Part shown: positions 57,674 through 64,000 of the stretch, piece after piece
Layout: every line of letters begins with the position of its first letter
Numbering within the stretch: the first letter of the stretch is position 1
Assembly: GCF_041146395.1 (NCBI RefSeq)
Contig: NC_091008.1
Coordinates: forward strand, 7,329,501 to 7,393,500
Length of the DNA stretch: 64,000 bases
From: Eulemur rufifrons
Taxonomy: Eukaryota > Chordata > Mammalia > Primates > Lemuridae
Direction: 5' to 3'
Made by a program: the position numbers and the translations under genes
The notes under the pieces: generated by a model
The model's input: the letters and a program-made list of their open reading frames with translations, nothing else
The model's database searches: none
Told to the model about the DNA's origin: nothing

Positions 57674-58241
57674 GAAAGGGTTCCTTTTAATGTTTTCCAT
57701 CTTTTAGATTGTTAGAGGAATAAGTCTTTTGCTAATTAAACACACTCGATTACCTATACTTCTCTTTTTAGAGATAGACTACCAAAATCAGTCCATCCCC
57801 CATCATACCTGCCTAAGTGACATGAGGCACGTCTCAAGCAACCCCCTCCTTGCTTGTCCACTCAAGACATCACACTATGCCCTCAGTTGAGGAATAGAAC
57901 TTCCCCTGAGCTAGCTTATGTTTTTTTCTTATTTTAAATTTTTTATTTAAAATTTTTTTAACCACAGGCTTAATTTGCATTCAGAGTTTCCCATTTTCTT
58001 TCTTTCGATGTTACCCAACAGTTACCACAAAGCAACTGCTCCCGTTTAGACTGCAGTAGAGAACTCTCGTGGTTCTAATTCCAAGAAGAGCATTACACTC
58101 CAAAGAACCCAGGGTTCTCAATGGCAGAACGAATCCATACCCAGTACTGATTCAGCTCCACGCCTTCTCCCTTCGATGACGTTCTAGTGGAGAAGGACGA
58201 GGGACAAGGGTTGAGCCTGGCTGAAAACTTACGTTCCTGAT
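57674..58241. other. No gene recognised
   Basis: Unique-looking sequence. Confidence 0.4.
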
Positions 58242-58254
58242 GTTTTGTGTTTTT

Positions 58255-58590
58255 TTGTTTTTTTGTTTTTTTTTGAGACAGAGTCTCGCTCTGTTGCCCG
58301 GGCTAGAGTGCCGTGGCGTCAGCCTCGCTCACAGCAACCTCAAACTCCTGGGCTCAAGCGATCCTCCTGTCTCAGCCTCCCGAGTAGCTGGGACTACAGG
58401 CATGCACCACCATGCCCGGCTAATTTTTTCTATATATATTTTTAGCTGTCCATATAATTTCTTTCTATTTTTAGTAGAGATGGGGTCTCGCTCTTGCTCA
58501 GGCTGGTCTCGAACTCCTGAGCTCAAACTATCCTCCCGCCTCGGCCTCCCGGAGTGCTAGGATTACAGGCATGAGCCACCGCTCCTGGCC
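58255..58590 (-). repeat. Lemur-type Alu
   Basis: Antisense full dimer; GTTTTGTGTTTTT before and GTTTTGTATTTTT after it is a probable target duplication. Confidence 0.93.
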
Positions 58591-58755
58591 GTTTTGTATT
58601 TTTGAGCAGTGTCAAAACTCATTGATCCAAAGGTTATGATGAGTGATTTGTTTACCCTGAGAAACTTTTTATTTGGAGAAACTTCAAACCTGCAAATTAC
58701 AAGAATAATGCAATACTTATAGATTCTTCATCTACATTAATGAATTGTCAACATT

Positions 58756-58801
58756 GGAAACAACCCAAGTGCCCATCAATACATAAGTAGATTAACAAAA
58801 T

Positions 58802-58866
<65 letters not shown>

Positions 58867-59226
58867 CATGGAGTACTACTCAGCCATAAAAAATGATGAA
58901 CTAACTATTGTATTATTAGCCTGGATGGAGCTGGAGCCCATATTTCTGAGGGAAGTATCACAAGAATGGAAAAACAAACTCCGCATGTACTCACCATTAA
59001 ATTGGTACTAATTGATCAACACTAATGTGCACATAGAGAAAGTATTAATAACATTCATAGTGCTGGGAAGGTGGAGGGGGGAGAAGGGGGTGGGTAAATT
59101 CACACCTAACAGGTGTGGTGCATGCTGTATGGGGGATGGGCACGCTTGTCGGGCAGTGCAAAGGCAATTTATGTAACCGAAGCGTTTGTACCCCCATAAT
59201 ACTCTGAAATTTTTTTTTAAAAAAAA
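58756..59226 (+). mobile_element. 5'-truncated lemur L1 3' end
   Basis: GGAAACAACCCAAGTGCCCA, GAGTACTACTCAGCC, then 3' UTR (GGGTAAATTCACACCTAACA) and GTTTGTACCCCCATAATACT before the A-tail. Same family as 12850. Confidence 0.85.
58804..58866. repeat. (GT)n(TA)n(CA)n palindromic microsatellite
   Basis: GT, TA and CA blocks form one self-complementary tract inside the L1, at the L1 site GTGGTATATGTATACCAC. Confidence 0.93.
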
Positions 59227-59264
59227 GATAGTCTTGCTTTGATGAACATTGCTACAGACCCAAC

Positions 59265-59512
59265 ATACATTGAATTATTGCTTTGTGCCTGGCACTGTTC
59301 TAGGTATTTCACATGCATTGACTAATTTAATTCACAATATCCCTAAAAGTTGATATATTGTCATCCCCATTTTACAAATGCAAAATCTAGGGCAGTGAGT
59401 TTGAGTAACTTAAGGTCACTGAGTGACAGTCAGTGTCAGAATGGACTATAAAGTCAGGCGATGTGTTTCCAGAGTTGTGCACCTAACCATGATCATATAC
59501 TGCCTTTCTTGA
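59265..59512 (-). repeat. MIR, near full length
   Basis: GTGCCTGGCACTGTTCTAGG, CATCCCCATTTTACAAATGC, GAGTAACTTAAGGTCACTGA in antisense MIR order. Confidence 0.85.
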
Positions 59513-60186
59513 TTTTAAGAGCTTCAAACACGAATGCCATTCCTTTTTTTCCTCCACAGAAATGGAAACTGAAGCTTAAAGAGGTTTGAGTGATTTCTTC
59601 ATTGTTACCCAATCAATAACATGTCAATAGATATCCAAAATTATTTGGATACTTTTGCCTGAAATTGGGAAATGTCCAACATCACAAAGGTTCCCTATTC
59701 TCCATTCTAAGGGGATTGCCCCTTCTGGTGAGACTTTCTCAGAAATTTTATTCACAATTATACTGATTGGCCATATTGCTTCTTCTCGCCAATGTGAATT
59801 GGCAAGGTGGTTGTTCCTAGTTTATATCATCTATGATTGTGAAATTGTTTTTCTCTATGCAGAACTAAGTCACTGGTATCTGCTAGAGACCAGATATTTA
59901 CAACTAACATAGTCATTTTAAAAATGGAAAAGAAACACCAAATTAAACTCTACATACCTCGTTTATGATGAATTTAGTCATCATTTTCGTTAGAGTACTA
60001 ACAATGTCTATATGGTTATTGCTATAAAGTAATCTTTTAAAAGGTTATTTAGACTAGAAATAACTAAGTAACTAAGTAGGTAACTAAGTAACTAACTAAG
60101 TAACTAAGTAGGTAATAGAAAATTGAATTTTTGGCCAGGATTATGACATATGAACTAACTTATCCATTAGGGTTGACCTAACAATG
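59513..60186. other. No gene recognised; AAGT/AACT tandem at 60061-60117
   Basis: A tetranucleotide-like tandem (AACTAAGTAACTAAGTAGGT) repeats two to three times. The rest is AT-rich. Confidence 0.5.
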
Positions 60187-60198
60187 TGATAAATTTTC

Positions 60199-60531
<333 letters not shown>

Positions 60532-60780
60532 ATGATAAATTTTCAGTTGATAATCTAAGTCCTGAGTTTCAGAGACCTCTAGAAGAAAGAACTGTAGTAT
60601 AATGTATTTGATGAAATTATTCAGTATTATGCCACAATGACCCTCTATTAAGTACATATGTACAGTATGACACCATAGTGACCCTCTATTAATGTATGGC
60701 AAGTAGGAAATGATACTTAACACGTTGCAAGAATTGGGCTGAATTTCATGAGCTTGTGCTTCTGTTTGCTTCCTTCTCAG

Positions 60781-60853
60781 ACACGCATTGGCTGGCAGAA
60801 GAATCATACGTCAAGATGAGAAGCGGCTTAGAGGGCCTCCTGGAGCTGGCCAG
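60781..60853 (+). other. Candidate 73-nt exon
   Basis: Acceptor TCTGTTTGCTTCCTTCTCAG ends at 60780 and donor GGCCAG|GTACTG starts at 60854. Two frames are open through it. It does not join in phase to the exon-like segment at 61390, because the needed frame has a stop, so it may be noncoding or chance. Confidence 0.25.
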
Positions 60854-61389
60854 GTACTGAGGACTTGAGGCTTACCTTGAGCTAAGTTTGCCACTAACAT
60901 ATAATTGTTCATGACAGCCTGGGGAATGAGCATGATCGCTAACTATCTTGGAACGACTACTTGTACAAAAACCCGCTAGCATCTCTAATAAAATTTCCCC
61001 CGCTCTTCTGGGAAGCAGTCTACACAGCAGGTGACAACGGTGAGGCCAGAATGTGAGTTGGCCAGAGCCTGATCTCCAAAACCCGTCCTTCTTGAAAAAT
61101 GCAGCGTGAGAGTCCAAGCGTGCGAGGAAGAGTTCCTGGCTGAGCAAGTGTTCTGGGGAAAAGGCTTGGTCGGAAAAAGAAAGAGAGAGTGGTAGGAAAG
61201 AGGAACCCTGAACATAACCTCCCTTTCCAGTCTTCTAGACACTACATAGAATTCCCAAATATTTTCCTCTGTGTCCACTGTAACGTAAATTACGTAGGGA
61301 ATCTTATGCTGGTGCCTAGGTGATGACACATTGTTGCTGAGAGTTTTCATTGTGGAAGAGCATCAAAATGTGTTTGCCTTCTGCCACAG

Positions 61390-61514
61390 AGGCTTGGGAT
61401 ATCCCTACCACAAGCATGAAGCAGTTCACGAAAGCCCTTTCTAGTTCAGCAGGAACGGTTTTCAAAGGAAGGGTGCCTGCAGAGACATCCGGGGAGAACC
61501 TTTGCGAGGAAAAG
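61390..61514 (+). CDS. Candidate coding exon A (unidentified)
   Basis: Acceptor GTTTGCCTTCTGCCACAG ends at 61389 and donor GAGGAAAAG|GTAGGC begins at 61515. One frame is open for 41 codons (AWDIPTTSMKQFTKALSSSA, then GTVFKGRVPAETSGENLCEE), entering after two bases and leaving in phase 0. The other two frames have stops. It pairs in phase with 63034-63159. No family is recognised. Confidence 0.3.
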
Positions 61515-62693
<1,179 letters not shown>

Positions 62694-63033
62694 TCTAACT
62701 ATTATAATTTATTGAAAAGATTTACTGCTTTTACTTTTTTAAATCCCCAGAGAAAGTCCCTAAAGCTCTGTTAGCCACTCGGGTCGCCCCAGATGCCCCC
62801 TGGCCTGGTGCTGCCCAGCCAGTGCTGGTTTCTCCACTGCATTTCCAGGAATCTGCTGGCCCCCTGAGGATGAGGTGGCAGAGGGTTTATTCTCCGGTAT
62901 TGGTGACTTCTATTAATTTCCTCTGTACCTCAATTTTGGTCGTTTTTGCAAATTTATACCCTTGTCCCTTCCTCTCTCTTATGCATCAGCTAGTTAGAAC
63001 AGATTCTGCTGTTGTTGTCCCAGTGGCTGGCAG

Positions 63034-63159
63034 ACAAAGAGGAGGAGGCAGAGCCGGCCTCTCGCTCGGTGTCATTTAGCAGCAAGAAGTCCACCTGCAG
63101 CACCAACAACTGTTACCGTGTCTGGCATCTCGAGTGGGAACGAGGATGAAGAAACACAG
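63034..63159 (+). CDS. Candidate coding exon B (unidentified)
   Basis: Acceptor CAGTGGCTGGCAG ends at 63033 (an alternative CAG ends at 63023). Donor GAAACACAG|GTGACA begins at 63160. The phase-0 frame is open for 42 codons (TKRRRQSRPLARCHLAARSP to VSGISSGNEDEETQ) and joins in frame to exon A. In another frame the segment also reads 40 codons from the upstream acceptor (WLADKEEEAEPASRSVSFSS) before a stop. Unidentified. Confidence 0.25.
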
Positions 63160-63620
63160 GTGACATGTGTCCTCCTGTAGAGCAGGGACCCGAGACAGAG
63201 AATGAGTCCTTATTCCTTACATGCAGTGAGAAGCTTTTGCAAAATTTCTGAAACAGGGAACTAGAACCATTTCTCTGGTTGCGTAAGCTCACCGGCTCGG
63301 GCAAACGAAGGCTGAGTGTGCCATCTTGAATATCCAGAAAAGCAATGATAGCTCCTGCTGAAATCCTGCTTTCTGGATGACACACAGATGGCTACTGTCG
63401 TGAGAATATCCCTCCCGGGCTGCTAGAAAAGCTGTTCTTCCTCTGGCTGCCACCTTCAGAGGTCCCAGGAACTTAAGACCGAAAGATATTTGGGACCTGT
63501 CACTCAACTCTTGGATAGCAGGCTTTCAGCTACATCATGGGTTGATGAGAACTTTTTTAAATTCGAAGAACCTAACCATAGATAGCATGAAGATAAGTTC
63601 CAAATTCCAAGTAGCTGCAA
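63160..63620. other. No gene recognised
   Basis: Unique-looking sequence. Confidence 0.4.
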
Positions 63621-63622
63621 CT

Positions 63623-63945
63623 AGCCGGGGTGCAGTGGCTCACGCCTGTGATCCCAACAATTTAGGAGGCTGAGGTGGGAGGATCGCTTGAGCCCAGGAG
63701 TTCGAGACCAGCCTGAGCAAGAGTGAGACCCCGTCTCTACTAAAAATAGAAAGAAATTATCTGGACAGCTAAAAATATATAGAAAAAATTAGCCGGGCAC
63801 GGTGGCGCATGCCTGTAGTCCCAGCTACTCGGGAGGCTGAGGCAGGAGGATCGCTGGAGCCCAGGAGTTTGAGGTTGCTGTGAACACAGTGAGGATGACA
63901 CTATGCTCTAGCTGGGTGACAAAGTGAGACTCTGTCTCAAAAAAG
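63623..63945 (+). repeat. Lemur-type Alu
   Basis: Full dimer with a damaged right-arm end (GTGAACACAGTGAGGATGAC) and an AAAG-rich tail. No clear target duplication. Confidence 0.92.
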
Positions 63946-64000
63946 AAAAAAAAAGAAAAAGACAATGGACCTTCAAACAGCGTATCAGTCATTGCTGTGA

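Overview
This is nuclear DNA from a strepsirrhine primate, most likely a lemur. The evidence is about 33 SINEs of the lemur Alu type: 7SL-derived dimers whose linker carries an AT-rich insertion (GAAATTATATGGACA...TATATA) absent from monkey and ape Alus, with 'CACTCTGGGAGG' in the left arm. They sit beside a few older AluJ/FLAM copies, L1 copies with their own 3' end (GTACCCCCATAAT...), and old mammalian repeats (MIR, L1M, mariner, Tigger, LTRs). I could not name any protein-coding gene, and no long intact gene is present. Almost all open frames are Alu or L1 translations, or run through a low-complexity tract.

Layout. 1-22 kb: AT-rich DNA crowded with repeats. These include an Hsmar2-like mariner nested in an L1 (2.7-4.0 kb), an antisense L1 carrying an Alu, an mRNA-tail insert and a Y4-RNA pseudogene (4.8-6.6 kb), a Tigger element split by an Alu (7.9-8.7 kb), and three L1 3' ends. 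22-33.6 kb: mostly unique AT-rich sequence with only three Alus and some ancient L1/MIR, consistent with an intron or intergenic DNA. 33.7-37.0 kb: a strong CpG island with good splice donors on both strands, YY1-, CRE- and E-box-like sites, and a 1.2 kb CCT/CTGCGCCCGGC minisatellite; this is probably a divergent promoter. 37-64 kb: repeats again dense (Alu, MIR, Tigger1, two LTRs, L1), with unique patches that hold several exon-like segments.

Interpretation. The CpG island is the only clear gene-control feature. A minus-strand transcript would leave through a GTAAGT donor at 33669 and a plus-strand one through a GTGAGT donor at 34628. Exon-like segments with good splice signals and open frames occur at 1714-1892 (minus) and at 55357, 60781, 61390 and 63034 (plus). 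The last two join in phase, but none is proven. I found no CRISPR, operon or other prokaryotic system. The most notable items are the minisatellite, the nested and reused insertion sites, an Alu that looks like a step towards the lemur subfamily, and two small retrotransposed RNA copies.
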